Assembly: GCA_023402395.1 (NCBI GenBank)
Contig: JAEYGI010000045.1
Location: 1-64,000 of the forward strand
Length of the DNA stretch: 64,000 nucleotides
Source: Bacillota bacterium
GTDB lineage: Bacteria; Bacillota; UBA4882; UBA8346
Direction of reading: 5' to 3'
Shown here: piece by piece, positions 16,287-25,509 of the stretch
How the letters are laid out: each line of letters opens with the position of its first letter
How positions within the stretch are numbered: position 1 is the first letter of the stretch
Notes under the pieces: generated by a model
Told to the model about the DNA's origin: nothing
What the model saw: only the letters and a program-made list of their open reading frames with translations
The model's database searches: none
Position numbers and translations under genes: made by a program

Positions 16287-18776
16287 ATGCTGATTCTGAT
16301 CAAATTCATTCTTCGTAACATTCGTGAGCAGAAATTCCGGACTTTCCTTATTCTGTTCTCGATCACCCTGTCTTCCGCCTTGTTCTTCGCCTCGATCGCC
16401 CTGTCGGGAACGCTGGAGCACGCCTTCCTGGAGCGGGTCAAGAAGTATGTAGGAACCGCCGAGATCATCATCCACGGAGGGCCAAAGTCGCCGACCGGGC
16501 TCTTCACTTTGGCGCCGGCCCGCAAATATGCGGACCGGTTAGAGTATGCGGTGGGTTCGCTTGAGATGCGGGCGACCTATAAGAACCTCCGGGAATCGTT
16601 GAATTTTGATCTTCGAGGGTTTGACCTGGACGAGCTGGAACAGCTGAGCCCTTTTCTCCTGGCGCGGCAATCCAGCCTCCGTCCGTTCACTGGAAACAAG
16701 ATCGTGCTCAGCCGGAAGACGGCGGAACAGTTGAAGCTGGACGTGGGCGACAATATTGAACTGAAGCTGCGGGAGGGACGCCACCGGTTCCGGATCGTCG
16801 GGATCGCCGAAAGCTCAGGCATCTTTCAAGAGGACGGCCGGTCCAATACGGCGCTGGTTCCTGCGGACACCCTGGCGCGGCTGTTTGAAGCTCCGGGCCG
16901 GGTTACGATGGCCTTTATCAAATTGAAGGATCCGGCGCGGATCGAGGCGATGATTCAGATCCTCTCCCGGGAATACCGGCGCTACATCGTCCGCGAACCC
17001 TTCTCCAAAGCGGAGCTTAGGCGTTATACCGAGTCGGTGACCACGCCGTTTTTGATCATGGTGGTGCTGGTCCTGTTTATGAGCGTCTTTATTATCTACT
17101 CTTCCTTTAAGGTGATCACTAGAGAACGGCTGCCGGTGATCGGGACCTTCCGGAGCATCGGGGCCAGCCGAAGGATCACGGACTTGATCATGTTCGCCGA
17201 GAGCATCCTCTATGGCTGTCTGGGCGGAGCCTTCGGCTGTCTGTTGGGGGTCGGCATTCTGCAAGTCATGTCGGCATTGATGACGCCCGAAAGCCTTTCC
17301 CAGGTCGGACAGAAGAGCCAGTTCGGCCCGGGACACCTGCTGGCCGCGTTCGGCCTGGCGGTACTGCTCCCCGCGCTCAGCTCAGCTTGGCCGATCATCA
17401 AGATCGCCAAATTGCCGGTGAAAGAGATCATCCTCAATGCAATGGAGCGGCCGCTTTCCAAGAAAAGGTTCCGGTGGATGGCGGGCCTCCTCTGTCTGGG
17501 GCTGGCGGCGGGAGCGCCGTTTCTGGCCCCCAAAGCCTGGGCGCTCCCCATCGATATCCTGTGCATGCTGCTGACTGTGGCTGCCGCGGTACTGCTCATC
17601 CCCTATCTGACCGCCGGCTTCTTAAAACTGTTGGAACAGATTTACTCGGTGCTCCTGGGGAACGAAGGGGTTCTGGCCGCCAAAAACCTGCGCGAAAATA
17701 AGAGCATCCTCAATAATATCTCCCTGCTGACCATCGGCATCTCCAGCCTGTTGATGATCAACACGGTCAGCTTCAGCGTAATTAAGGAAGTGGTCAATTT
17801 CTTCAAGGACGGGGAGTTCGCGATCTGGATGGAATACTATCAGGCCGACCGGAGATTTGAGGCGGTGTTGCGCGGAGTGAAAGGAGTCAGCGGTGTCTAC
17901 GGGGTTTATGAGGTCGACCGGGTTGACATTGACGGGACCAAGGAGCGGATCAATCTGATCCACGGGATCCATCCCCACCGCCACCAGGAGTTCTGGAACG
18001 TGAACCTAGGCGGGGAGCGTCGGGCGGATCTGAAAGAATTGGATCAAGGGCGGAACCTGCTTCTCTCGGCCATTCTCCGGGATAAACTGGGGGTAAAGGC
18101 CGGCGACCGCTTGCCGCTGAAGCTGGCCCGGGGCAGGCGGGTCTACCGGGTGATCGGTTTCTTCGATTCACTGATGTGGAACGGCAGTTACGCGCTGGCT
18201 TCCGCCAGGTTTCTGAAGTTGGACGCTGGTCTTCAGTACTACGGCGATGTCTTTGTTAAGACCGCTGAAGATCCCACAACCGTGGCGGAACGGATCCAAA
18301 AAAAATTTCAGCGCAACCGGCCCTGGGTCCAGACGATGAGGCAGATCACCCAAGACGAGCTGAACTCGATCGGGAAAATGTTCCTGCTACTGCAGGGCTT
18401 TTCAGTCATGACGATGATTATTGGAATCTTTGGCGTCTTCAACAACCTGATCATCAGTTTTTTAGAACGCCGGCGTTCCCTGGCGATGATGCGTTCGGTG
18501 GGAATGAGCAAAGGGCAGACCGTCAAGATGATCCTGATCGAGTCGGTTACCGGAGGGATCATCGGTGGCAGCGTCGGAATTCTCACCGGGACGGCGCTGA
18601 TCGAGTTGATTCCCTTTCTGATGCGGGCCATCAATCAAGCGGTTCCGGTGCATTATTCGCTGCGCGAGTATCTGATCGCTTTCGGGGCCGGGGTCGTCAT
18701 TACGGTCCTCGCCTCGATCAGCCCGGCGCTGAACTCCTCCAAGCTGAACATCATTGAAGCGATTAAATACGAATAA
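16287..18776 (+). CDS. FtsX-type ABC transporter permease (two FtsX domains)
   Basis: Membrane permease of about 829 residues with the MacB/LolC-like duplicated layout. There is an N-terminal helix (LILFSITLSSALFFASIAL), a large extracytoplasmic domain, three helices around residues 255-390 (first FtsX domain), a central helix pair near 400-450, then a second helix, periplasmic domain and three-helix FtsX domain at the C-terminus ending SSKLNIIEAIKYE. ATG 16287 is preferred over an upstream ATG at 16254 because the product then starts directly with the first helix region and GAAGGGC lies upstream. It forms an operon with the ATPase (18 bp downstream) and the lipoprotein adaptor. Likely a mechanotransmission exporter of lipids, peptides or toxic compounds. 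Confidence 0.88.
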   Translation: MLILIKFILRNIREQKFRTFLILFSITLSSALFFASIALSGTLEHAFLERVKKYVGTAEIIIHGGPKSPTGLFTLAPARKYADRLEYAVGSLEMRATYKNLRESLNFDLRGFDLDELEQLSPFLLARQSSLRPFTGNKIVLSRKTAEQLKLDVGDNIELKLREGRHRFRIVGIAESSGIFQEDGRSNTALVPADTLARLFEAPGRVTMAFIKLKDPARIEAMIQILSREYRRYIVREPFSKAELRRYTESVTTPFLIMVVLVLFMSVFIIYSSFKVITRERLPVIGTFRSIGASRRITDLIMFAESILYGCLGGAFGCLLGVGILQVMSALMTPESLSQVGQKSQFGPGHLLAAFGLAVLLPALSSAWPIIKIAKLPVKEIILNAMERPLSKKRFRWMAGLLCLGLAAGAPFLAPKAWALPIDILCMLLTVAAAVLLIPYLTAGFLKLLEQIYSVLLGNEGVLAAKNLRENKSILNNISLLTIGISSLLMINTVSFSVIKEVVNFFKDGEFAIWMEYYQADRRFEAVLRGVKGVSGVYGVYEVDRVDIDGTKERINLIHGIHPHRHQEFWNVNLGGERRADLKELDQGRNLLLSAILRDKLGVKAGDRLPLKLARGRRVYRVIGFFDSLMWNGSYALASARFLKLDAGLQYYGDVFVKTAEDPTTVAERIQKKFQRNRPWVQTMRQITQDELNSIGKMFLLLQGFSVMTMIIGIFGVFNNLIISFLERRRSLAMMRSVGMSKGQTVKMILIESVTGGIIGGSVGILTGTALIELIPFLMRAINQAVPVHYSLREYLIAFGAGVVITVLASISPALNSSKLNIIEAIKYE

Positions 18777-18794
18777 AGGTAGAGGGTAACCAAG

Positions 18795-19496
18795 ATGGCA
18801 AGACCGGTGGTAGAAGCGGTGGACCTGTGCAAAACGTTCAAACTGGGAGCAATCGAGGTGGAGGTCTTGAAGGAGATTCAGCTCACCGTCTGGCCCGGTG
18901 AGTTTGTCTCAATCATGGGACCCTCGGGGTCCGGTAAGAGCACGTTGCTATATCTGATCGGAGGGTTGGATAAACCGACCTCCGGGAGTATCCGGGTCAA
19001 GGGCCAGGAACTGGCCGCCATGAAAGACCGGGAAGAGAGCATCTTGCGCCGCCGGGAACTCGGCTTCGTCTTTCAGTTTTATAATCTGGTTCCAAACTTA
19101 ACGGTGGAAGAGAACGTCTTGCTCCCGTTGCTGCTCGACGGCAAACGGATCAAGGCGGAACAAGGAAGGTTAAACCGGGCCCTCGAGAGCGTAGGTTTGA
19201 GTGACCGGCGCCATCATACGCCCAGGGAGCTCTCGGGCGGACAGCAGCAGCGGGTGGCCATTGCCCGCGCTTTGATCAACGAACCCGATATTATCCTGGC
19301 CGATGAGCCCATCGGCAATCTGGACAGCGCCACCGGGACTGAGATCATGAAGCTCTTAAAACAGATCAACCGGGAGCACGGGAAGACCATTATCCAGGTC
19401 ACGCACTCCCAAGAGGCGGCGGCTTATGGCGACCGGATCATCCAGGTCAGAGACGGAAAGGTGTGGGAAGCAGATGCGCAGCACTCGGGCGTTTAA
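18795..19496 (+). CDS. ABC transporter ATP-binding protein (MacB/LolD type)
   Basis: A 233-residue ATPase: Walker A GPSGSGKST near residue 44, Q-loop FVFQFYNLVPNLTVEENV, signature LSGGQQQRVAIARAL near 146, Walker B IILADEPIGNLDS near 166, and the H-loop IIQVTHSQEAA. The wording of each motif is that of the LolD/MacB/FtsE-like group that powers FtsX-type permeases. It lies between the permease and adaptor genes and its end overlaps the start of the adaptor by about 23 bp. Confidence 0.93.
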   Translation: MARPVVEAVDLCKTFKLGAIEVEVLKEIQLTVWPGEFVSIMGPSGSGKSTLLYLIGGLDKPTSGSIRVKGQELAAMKDREESILRRRELGFVFQFYNLVPNLTVEENVLLPLLLDGKRIKAEQGRLNRALESVGLSDRRHHTPRELSGGQQQRVAIARALINEPDIILADEPIGNLDSATGTEIMKLLKQINREHGKTIIQVTHSQEAAAYGDRIIQVRDGKVWEADAQHSGV

Positions 19497-20451
19497 GTTA
19501 CTGGCGGCCATTTTGATCATTGTTTTGACGTTAGCCAGCTCCGGCTGCAACCGCCAAAAAGTAAAAAAGGCGGCGGCGGTTAAGCCCAAAGCAGCGGTTA
19601 ATCAAGGAGTGGAAGCTTTCGGCCTGGTGAAGGCGAGAGAGCATAAGGATATCAATCTCGATTTTCCGGCCCAGATCCTCAAAGTCCCGGTCAAAGACGG
19701 CCAGAACGTAAAACTTGGCGAACCTTTGATCTATTTAAATATCAACGATTTCAAGGCGATGATCGGCAGCAAGGAGAATGAGCTGAATCAAGCCCGCTAT
19801 GAATTGCTCCGGCTCAAAAAGCGCTTGAAGGATTCCGAAGAGACCTACCTGAAGTTCCGGGGGCAGTTGGCTGATAAAGAGTCGCTGTTTCAAAAGGAGT
19901 TGATCTCCCGGCAAGAAGTGGATGACTTTAAAGACGTGGTGAAAGAGAAAGAAAAGGAGATCACCGACATTCAGCTCTCTTTGGCTCAAAATTCCGGAAT
20001 CACCGGAATCGAGGTGCAGGCGGAGAAGGTGAGGGTGTTGGAGTATGACCTGACGCGAATGAGGAACAAACTGAATCAGAGCTTTCTCCAAGGGAACATC
20101 ATTATCTCGGACTATGCCAATGCCGTGGTCTACGAGATCAACTGCGCGGCCGGGTATTCGGTGGGGGTCGAGGAGAAACAGGAGAAACTGCTAAGCATCA
20201 TGGACTTGGACAGCCTATACGTCTCCGCCGACGTGGCCGAGGAGTTCATTAAGGATGTCCGGATCGGCGCCGCGGTCACGATCATTCCGGTGGCTGACAA
20301 TTCCCGCAAATATCAGGGGAAAGTGATCCGGATCTCGGATATGGCGGTTAAGCAGAACGGAGAAACCAATGTTCCAGTGGAGATCAGCATTGTCAAGCCG
20401 GACCGTTTCTTGCGTCCTAACTTCAATGTGGATGTGGAGATCGCCAAATAA
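19474..20451 (+). CDS. lipoprotein periplasmic adaptor (MacA/HlyD-like)
   Basis: A 325-residue membrane-fusion-type protein. ATG 19474 gives a lipoprotein signal peptide (LLAAILIIVLTLASSGC, lipobox ASSGC). A barrel-sandwich half-motif (ILKVPVKDGQNVKLGEPLIYL) is followed by a long coiled coil (about residues 85-205, with LFQKELISRQEVDDFKD). The returning lipoyl half and a beta-barrel domain then follow (AAVTIIPVADNSRKYQGKVIRI). Such adaptors dock on FtsX-type permeases; the gene order permease-ATPase-adaptor supports one export complex. A bidirectional terminator follows. Confidence 0.87.
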   Translation: MRSTRAFKLLAAILIIVLTLASSGCNRQKVKKAAAVKPKAAVNQGVEAFGLVKAREHKDINLDFPAQILKVPVKDGQNVKLGEPLIYLNINDFKAMIGSKENELNQARYELLRLKKRLKDSEETYLKFRGQLADKESLFQKELISRQEVDDFKDVVKEKEKEITDIQLSLAQNSGITGIEVQAEKVRVLEYDLTRMRNKLNQSFLQGNIIISDYANAVVYEINCAAGYSVGVEEKQEKLLSIMDLDSLYVSADVAEEFIKDVRIGAAVTIIPVADNSRKYQGKVIRISDMAVKQNGETNVPVEISIVKPDRFLRPNFNVDVEIAK

Positions 20452-20500
20452 CGCTATCCGGGTCATTGGGGCACCAATACGGACCTGGCTGGAAAAAGCA

Positions 20501-20536
20501 AGGAGTACCGGGATATCCGGTACTCCTCGTTTTATT
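20501..20536. terminator. bidirectional terminator between convergent operons
   Basis: AGGAGTACCGG and CCGGTACTCCT form a perfect 11-bp stem around GATAT. CGTTTTATT follows on the plus strand and the complementary side has GCTTTTTCC, so it can end both the adaptor and the pectate lyase transcripts. Confidence 0.85.
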
Positions 20537-20560
20537 GCCTTTTGGTAACCGGGGTTGGAA

Positions 20561-22507
20561 TCAGTAGCTTTCCCTGGCTCCGATATCGGTGCCGCTGGGC
20601 GTCCCGGCGTTAATCAGGTCGCTGCCCGGAGCCAGCTTCAGGAAGTTGCCCAGGTTGATGCCCCCGTCGGCGTTGCGGCTGATGGCCGGGGTGAGGCTTG
20701 CAAAGTCCTCGGCGCTGACCACCAGGCCCTTGGCGTTGACACTGGCGTTTCCAATCCACCAGCAGTTGGTGCTTTCGACATCGGTCCCGGAGATCTCATC
20801 CTTCTTGCTGGGATTGTAATAGGAGAGATTGTTCTTGAAGATATGAGTGCCCCGCAAGAATACGAAATTGCCACCGCCGTGATTGTCCCAGCTGGTGCAG
20901 TTCTCGACCAGGATCGAGCCGGAGTTGCTGTTGTAATGAACGCCCTTGACCCGGTTGTGGAAGGCGATGCTCCGCCGGATGGTGTGGTTCACCGGCATCT
21001 CGCTGCCGCCGAGCTTAAAACCGTTACCGTCGCCGGAGGTGGCTTCGATGCCGCCGCTGGAAGTGGTGGCATAACCGTTCTCATAGGCGACGCAGTCCTC
21101 GATCAGGACTTCACCGATGGGGCCGGTGGCCGGTTTGGTGAACAGATCCCAGCCGTCATCACAGTTGTGATAGGCGATGCAACCACGGAATACATTGCCG
21201 TCGCCCGATGTTAACTTGCAGGCGAAACCGTCGGCGTCCTCCTCGTCGGGATCCCGGTTGTCGTAGGAAGTGCAATTGAGCACCAGATTGTAAGACGGCC
21301 AATCGCTGCTTGCGGTGTGATTGTCATACCTGCTGATTTGCAGGCCGCTGTCGCGGTTGTGATGGAACACGCACAGTTCAACGGTATTATAGTCGCCGCA
21401 GAGATAAAGGCCATTGTCGGCGGCGCCGCTGATCTCCAGGCCCTTGAGATGCCAGTAATCGCCGGCCAGTTTGATGCCGCGCGGATTTTCCTCGTTGGAG
21501 GTAAAGGGCTGCGACGAAAAGTCAAAGATCGGCTTCTCGGAACCGTAGGCGAAGATCTTCTTCGGACTTCCCGAAGTCCCGTTATTGCCGGGGGCGATCT
21601 CTACCTCGGTGGAATAAGCGTAGGTGCCGCCGCGCACCCAGATGGTTTTTCCCGGTGCAATCCTGGTGAGGGCCGCGGTGAACGTGGTCGGGCTGTTGAT
21701 AGTCCCCGGATTGTTGTCAGCGCCGTTGGGAGCCACGAACAGATCGCCGTTGGCCGGTACGGGGGTTGGTGTCGGTGTTCCGGGTACCGAAGTCGGCGTC
21801 GGGGTGGCCGACGACGGCGTTGGAGTTGGGGTTGCGGTTGACGGTGTTGGGGTCGGAGTCGCCGTGGAAGGTGTGGGCGTTGGCGTGGCGGTTCCACCCA
21901 GATCGTCGACGAGGATGTCGTCAAATTCGGCGCTGGCATTGTAAGTAGTGCAGCCGATCCTGCCGGTGGCGAGCGACGAATCGGTGGCTGACAGTTCGAG
22001 GCTGCCATTGACGTAACCGCTGAGGCTGGCGCCATTGACGACCAGTTTCAAGGTATACCAGGTGCCGGTGGCTACGGCCAAAGACTTGGAAGCCAGGACC
22101 GTGACACCGCCGCCGACCTTTTTCTTCAGTTCCAGGGTATTAGCGTTGCTGAGCGTCAGGAAATAATAATTGCTGGAGCTCTGATACCGGGCCATCAGGC
22201 CGAAATAACGGGCGGTCCCGTTGAAACTGAGCGCCTTGGCCCGGGCCTCCGCCGCATAATTGGCCCAGCTGGCGGTCCCGCCGTAAGCATGGGCAGTGGT
22301 CGAAGTGCTGGATTGTTTGTAGACCCTGCTGCCGTCGGTCACTACCGACCAACTGCCGTTCGAGGTGGACCAGCCGGTGGAGTTGCCGTCTTCAAAGTTA
22401 TCACTGAATAAGGTCGCTCCCGAGGTAAGGCTGAGGCAGAGTCCGAAAACGATCAAAAGCAAACTGCAGGTAAAAAGCGATAAATAATTTCCCGGAGTTT
22501 TTCTCAT
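20561..22507 (-). CDS. secreted pectate lyase, polysaccharide lyase family 9
   Basis: Exported 648-residue enzyme that cleaves polygalacturonate by beta-elimination. Order of parts: signal peptide (LSLFTCSLLLIVFGLCLSLTSG), a laminin-G/concanavalin-like domain (about residues 30-205, NFEDGNSTGWSTSNGSWSV), a Thr-Pro linker of TPTPTPS repeats, then a right-handed parallel beta-helix. The helix holds the family 9 calcium/catalytic segment DPDEEDADGFACKLTSGDGN (clustered Asp and a Lys) and the later CDDGWDLFTK. Start 22507 is chosen because GGGAGGTTAGCC precedes it. It is monocistronic, closed by the bidirectional terminator. It implies growth on plant cell-wall pectin. Confidence 0.92.
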   Translation of the reverse strand: MRKTPGNYLSLFTCSLLLIVFGLCLSLTSGATLFSDNFEDGNSTGWSTSNGSWSVVTDGSRVYKQSSTSTTAHAYGGTASWANYAAEARAKALSFNGTARYFGLMARYQSSSNYYFLTLSNANTLELKKKVGGGVTVLASKSLAVATGTWYTLKLVVNGASLSGYVNGSLELSATDSSLATGRIGCTTYNASAEFDDILVDDLGGTATPTPTPSTATPTPTPSTATPTPTPSSATPTPTSVPGTPTPTPVPANGDLFVAPNGADNNPGTINSPTTFTAALTRIAPGKTIWVRGGTYAYSTEVEIAPGNNGTSGSPKKIFAYGSEKPIFDFSSQPFTSNEENPRGIKLAGDYWHLKGLEISGAADNGLYLCGDYNTVELCVFHHNRDSGLQISRYDNHTASSDWPSYNLVLNCTSYDNRDPDEEDADGFACKLTSGDGNVFRGCIAYHNCDDGWDLFTKPATGPIGEVLIEDCVAYENGYATTSSGGIEATSGDGNGFKLGGSEMPVNHTIRRSIAFHNRVKGVHYNSNSGSILVENCTSWDNHGGGNFVFLRGTHIFKNNLSYYNPSKKDEISGTDVESTNCWWIGNASVNAKGLVVSAEDFASLTPAISRNADGGINLGNFLKLAPGSDLINAGTPSGTDIGARESY

Positions 22508-22860
22508 GGCTAACCTCCCTTTCGTTTCCGTTTTGACATGCATCAGGTTTTTTGGAATTGACGGCGGGTTCGCTTGCCCGGAATCACCTCCTTACGCTAA
22601 CGGCAGAATCAAATTGCCATGTGACGGATATGGCGAAAATATTCCGGGGCTGTTAAGTAAAAAGTTTAACCCGTTTATCCTTGCTTATTATAACTTAACC
22701 ATTATGTAACAATCGCTTCAAATTTTGCTCGGTTTCGGTCAAAATATGCGTATTATGCGTAACGCACCCGTGATTTTCACCATTCATCCGTTTTTGAATG
22801 AACGCTCCGCCGGGAAAGTACTTCGGGGATGCCGGCGGCTTCCTGGGGCCCGAAATGGGC
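22508..22860 (-). promoter_or_regulatory. upstream region of the pectate lyase gene
   Basis: No gene is supported. On the minus strand TATAAT near 22690, with TTGTTACA about 14-17 bases before it, is a possible promoter. A GTTAA/TTAAC inverted motif follows and AAGGAGGTGATTCC lies near 22583-22596 far from any good start. I looked for a riboswitch fold and did not recognise one. Confidence 0.35.
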
Positions 22861-22888
22861 AAAAAAAAGTTGTCCCGTGGGAGACAAC
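22861..22888 (-). terminator. terminator after the STAS-sized protein gene
   Basis: On the minus strand GTTGTC-N8-GACAAC is followed by eight Ts. It lies 68 bp beyond the stop at 22956. Confidence 0.8.
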
Positions 22889-22955
22889 CGCCCCTGATGA
22901 TTTTGTTACGTCCATCGGATCCGTTCGTTTGATCCGCTCCCGCCCGCCGTCGGAA

Positions 22956-23309
22956 CTAGCGGGACTCCTCCAATGACTCCACAAAGATAATGGTATCGAA
23001 ACCGGGGATGGCCTGACCCAAACGGGCGATTTGCAATTGAGCCATTACATGGCGCAGCTTGGTCATAAACCGGTTCTTAAAGGGATCTTGAACAAACAAT
23101 TGAAGCGCCTTTTGAAAAAGATTCGCCACCTCCGGCGTGGAGGTCTTGATATCTCGCGCGTCGATCATCAAAACGTATTCCCGGGGATCGAACGAGCTGA
23201 CCTGTTCCTGATAGTCATCAAGATACCTGGTTCCTTCCTCCAAGGTCCAAAATCCGGAGAGAATAACGGTAAAGCGTTTGTTGCTCCGGTCAACATCCAA
23301 TCTGTACAT
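22956..23309 (-). CDS. small cytoplasmic protein of unknown function (STAS/SpoIIAA-like size)
   Basis: A 117-residue protein starting at ATG 23309 with GGAGG upstream. The sequence alternates strands and helices (YRLDVDRSNKRFTVILSGFW, then REYVLMIDARDI and PGFDTIIFVESLEE), reminiscent of the STAS/SpoIIAA-like fold, with the conserved-looking IDARD in the place where STAS proteins carry their central strand-loop. I see no catalytic motif and cannot assign a partner. It is monocistronic, between its own AT-rich upstream region and a terminator. Confidence 0.65.
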   Translation of the reverse strand: MYRLDVDRSNKRFTVILSGFWTLEEGTRYLDDYQEQVSSFDPREYVLMIDARDIKTSTPEVANLFQKALQLFVQDPFKNRFMTKLRHVMAQLQIARLGQAIPGFDTIIFVESLEESR

Positions 23310-23539
23310 CGACAAACCTCCATGTCAAAATTTCGCCATTTGCAATCATAATACAATCGATTGCAAAATTACAGTATTTATATAAGAATTTACAAAACGT
23401 TATTGCGCCGTTAAAAATCAGTTCGTTGCCGGAAAGGACGCTGCGGCTCAAACAAAATTGAAGCAAATTTCAACCAATCGGGAAGGATATTGGATATCAG
23501 GTCAAGAATATCGAATATCGCACGATAAGGAGGATTGGG

Positions 23540-23884
23540 ATGAACTCAAGTATTGATTGTCCACTGGTCACGGACGAGCGGCAGTTCGACCAAGTTTTGA
23601 AAGCGGAAGGCAACGTAATGGCCTTGATCTATGCCACCTGGTGCCCGTACTGCCGCATGTTCCTGCCGACATTTCGCAAGTTCGCCGACGGCCGGAACAA
23701 TTTTGTGCTGGTCCAGGATAACCAGGAGATTTTGGCTGACCGCTATGAAGTCGACGTGATCCCCACGGTGCTCTGCTTTGAAAACGGGCAAATCTCGCAG
23801 CGGCTGGATGGTACGTTGGGGGTGGGTTTGAGCGAGCGGCAACTGATGGAATTCACCGAACGGTGCGGTTTACCGGTTAAGTAA
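23540..23884 (+). CDS. thioredoxin-like protein
   Basis: A 114-residue thioredoxin-fold protein with the active-site motif ATWCPYCRMF near residue 32, where WCPYC replaces the usual WCGPC, and the cis-proline segment VDVIPTVLCFENG. No signal peptide is present, so it acts in the cytoplasm as a thiol-disulfide oxidoreductase. AAGGAGGATTGGG lies directly upstream of ATG 23540. The CPYC centre is closer to glutaredoxin-type motifs, but the surrounding sequence is thioredoxin-like. Confidence 0.87.
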   Translation: MNSSIDCPLVTDERQFDQVLKAEGNVMALIYATWCPYCRMFLPTFRKFADGRNNFVLVQDNQEILADRYEVDVIPTVLCFENGQISQRLDGTLGVGLSERQLMEFTERCGLPVK

Positions 23885-23999
23885 ATTGAATTAAATGTCT
23901 GATATACATCATGTCCTTAAAGCCGGCATGATAGGAAAATTGATAAATTCAATTCAACTTACTTCATCTATAAATAGGGCCGGGGCGGGAGGAAAGCGC

Positions 24000-24416
24000 G
24001 TGGATACGGTAAGGCAAGCCATTTTAAATGACCGGTTTTGCATGGAAACAGTCGGGATCGAATTGCTCGAAATCGGGCCGGGGCATGCCCGGGCCAGGCT
24101 GGGGATCCGGCCGGAGCATCTGAACGGTTTGGGGATTATTCAAGGCGGGGCCATCTTTACCCTGGCCGATCTGGCGCTGGCGGCCGCCTCCAATTCGCAC
24201 GGCACGGCCGCGGTGCTCGTCAACGCCAACATCTCATATGTTAAGGGAATTTCCTCAGGCGTCCTGTACGCCGAAGCCCGGGAGGAGTCGCTTCATTCAA
24301 AACTAGCGACCTACTCGATCCGGGTGACCGATGAGGCGGGCGATCTGATCGCTTCGATGCAGGCAACGGTTTACCGGAAGCGGGAAAGCCTGGAAGCGAT
24401 TCTGCAGCGGCCGTAG
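24000..24416 (+). CDS. PaaI-type hotdog-fold thioesterase
   Basis: A 138-residue single-domain hotdog protein. It has the PaaI/YdiI pattern: GIRPEHLNGLGIIQGGAIFTLADLALAAAS (catalytic Asp in the central helix), then ANISYVKGISSG and ATYSIRVTDEAGDLIASMQATVY. Such enzymes hydrolyse aryl- or acyl-CoA thioesters. GTG 24000 is taken as the start because GGGAGGAAAG lies 7 bases upstream and the longer frame from 23895 adds 35 residues unlike the family. It follows the thioredoxin gene by about 115 bp. Confidence 0.85.
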   Translation: MDTVRQAILNDRFCMETVGIELLEIGPGHARARLGIRPEHLNGLGIIQGGAIFTLADLALAAASNSHGTAAVLVNANISYVKGISSGVLYAEAREESLHSKLATYSIRVTDEAGDLIASMQATVYRKRESLEAILQRP

Positions 24417-24581
24417 ATCGGGTTCGCGCCTCATGATGGCCCGCCCTTTTGGGTATTCTATATCGGATGAAATAAATTTCTCAACAAATTTGCATTCCGA
24501 AAGCCGAATGCAAATTGAAACCCATTGGAATTTATTTTATCTTATATACCCCAAAGTATACCCAAAGAGGTGAAGCAAACC

Positions 24582-24776
24582 ATGACGGATGTGCCGAAGG
24601 AGATTGAAGAGATTTTAAACGATCCCAAATTGCAGGAGGCCGTGGCCCATCAACCCGGGTCGCAGCGTTTCAAAGCGATGGTTCTTGGATTAACGGCGCT
24701 GCAATATATCAAGGAACAGGAAGCGATGAATCCGGAGACGCCAACCGGAGCAAACATAAAGGAGAGCGAGACATGA
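24582..24776 (+). CDS. small conserved hypothetical protein upstream of cyclophilin
   Basis: A 64-residue acidic, helical protein (PKEIEEILNDPKLQEAVAHQ, then FKAMVLGLTALQYIKEQE) with no recognised domain. ATG 24582 has AAAGAGGTGAAG upstream. Its stop overlaps the start of the peptidyl-prolyl isomerase gene (ATGA), so translation of the two is probably coupled. Confidence 0.65.
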   Translation: MTDVPKEIEEILNDPKLQEAVAHQPGSQRFKAMVLGLTALQYIKEQEAMNPETPTGANIKESET

Positions 24777-25312
24777 ACCAACCGTCACCCCAAAGCGGCC
24801 CGGACGCCAATCCCCAAGTGGACCTGGAAACATCCCTGGGCTGCATCCGGCTGGAACTTTTTCAAAAAGAAGCCCCGATCACCGTGGCCAACTTTTTGAG
24901 CTACGTCAACGAGGGATACTATGCGGGAACCCTTTTCCACCGGGTGATCCCGACGTTCATGATCCAGGGCGGCGGATTGACTCCGGGCATGAAAGATAAA
25001 GAAGGCAACCCGCCGATCAAAAACGAGGCGGCCAACGGCCTTTCCAACCGCCGCGGCACCGTTGCCATGGCCCGGACCCAGGTAGTGGACAGCGCCACTT
25101 CGCAGTTTTTCATCAATGTGGCTGATAATGATTTCCTGGATCACAAAAGCGCCACCCCGTCCGGCTTTGGTTATTGCGTTTTCGGCCGGGTGGCCGAGGG
25201 AATGGAGGTTGTCGACCGGATCAAGGAAGTGTCGACCCGCTCGGTGGGATATCATGATGACGTGCCGGTCGAGGATGTGCTGATCCTGGAGGCGAAACGG
25301 GTGGCCCAATAA
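24773..25312 (+). CDS. cyclophilin-type peptidyl-prolyl cis-trans isomerase
   Basis: Cytoplasmic 179-residue cyclophilin that catalyses proline isomerisation during protein folding. Conserved blocks: LFQKEAPITVANFLSYVNEGYY, LFHRVIPTFMIQGGGLTPG (catalytic Arg and the FMIQGG motif), MARTQVVDSATSQFFINVADN and GYCVFGRVAEGMEVVDRI. In MART the usual alanine-rich loop is retained. There is no signal peptide. It ends with a strong terminator at 25343. Confidence 0.93.
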   Translation: MNQPSPQSGPDANPQVDLETSLGCIRLELFQKEAPITVANFLSYVNEGYYAGTLFHRVIPTFMIQGGGLTPGMKDKEGNPPIKNEAANGLSNRRGTVAMARTQVVDSATSQFFINVADNDFLDHKSATPSGFGYCVFGRVAEGMEVVDRIKEVSTRSVGYHDDVPVEDVLILEAKRVAQ

Positions 25313-25342
25313 GCCGTTTCCCGCCTCACTTTATTTTTTGTT

Positions 25343-25377
25343 AAAGACCTTTCACTGCCGTGAAAGGTCTTTTGATG
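25343..25377 (+). terminator. terminator after the cyclophilin gene
   Basis: AAAGACCTTTCAC and GTGAAAGGTCTTT form a perfect 13-bp stem with a four-base loop (25343-25372). Confidence 0.85.
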
Positions 25378-25509
25378 TCTACAACACGGAATTTTTGTTC
25401 CGCATAGTAGAATATTTCACAAACACAAAGGGATGCGGAAAAAGGGAACGAATCATCATCAGTAGAAAAGGTTTCAAAATTGCGGAGCAATCCACGGAGG
25501 TTGATCAAA

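Noticed and set aside
22583..22720. Possible riboswitch upstream of the pectate lyase gene
   Set aside because: An AAGGAGGTG and some inverted motifs are present, but I could not match any known riboswitch core.
22725..22976. Plus-strand frame upstream of the 22956 gene
   Set aside because: Overlaps a minus-strand terminator and ends inside the opposite gene; no ribosome binding site.
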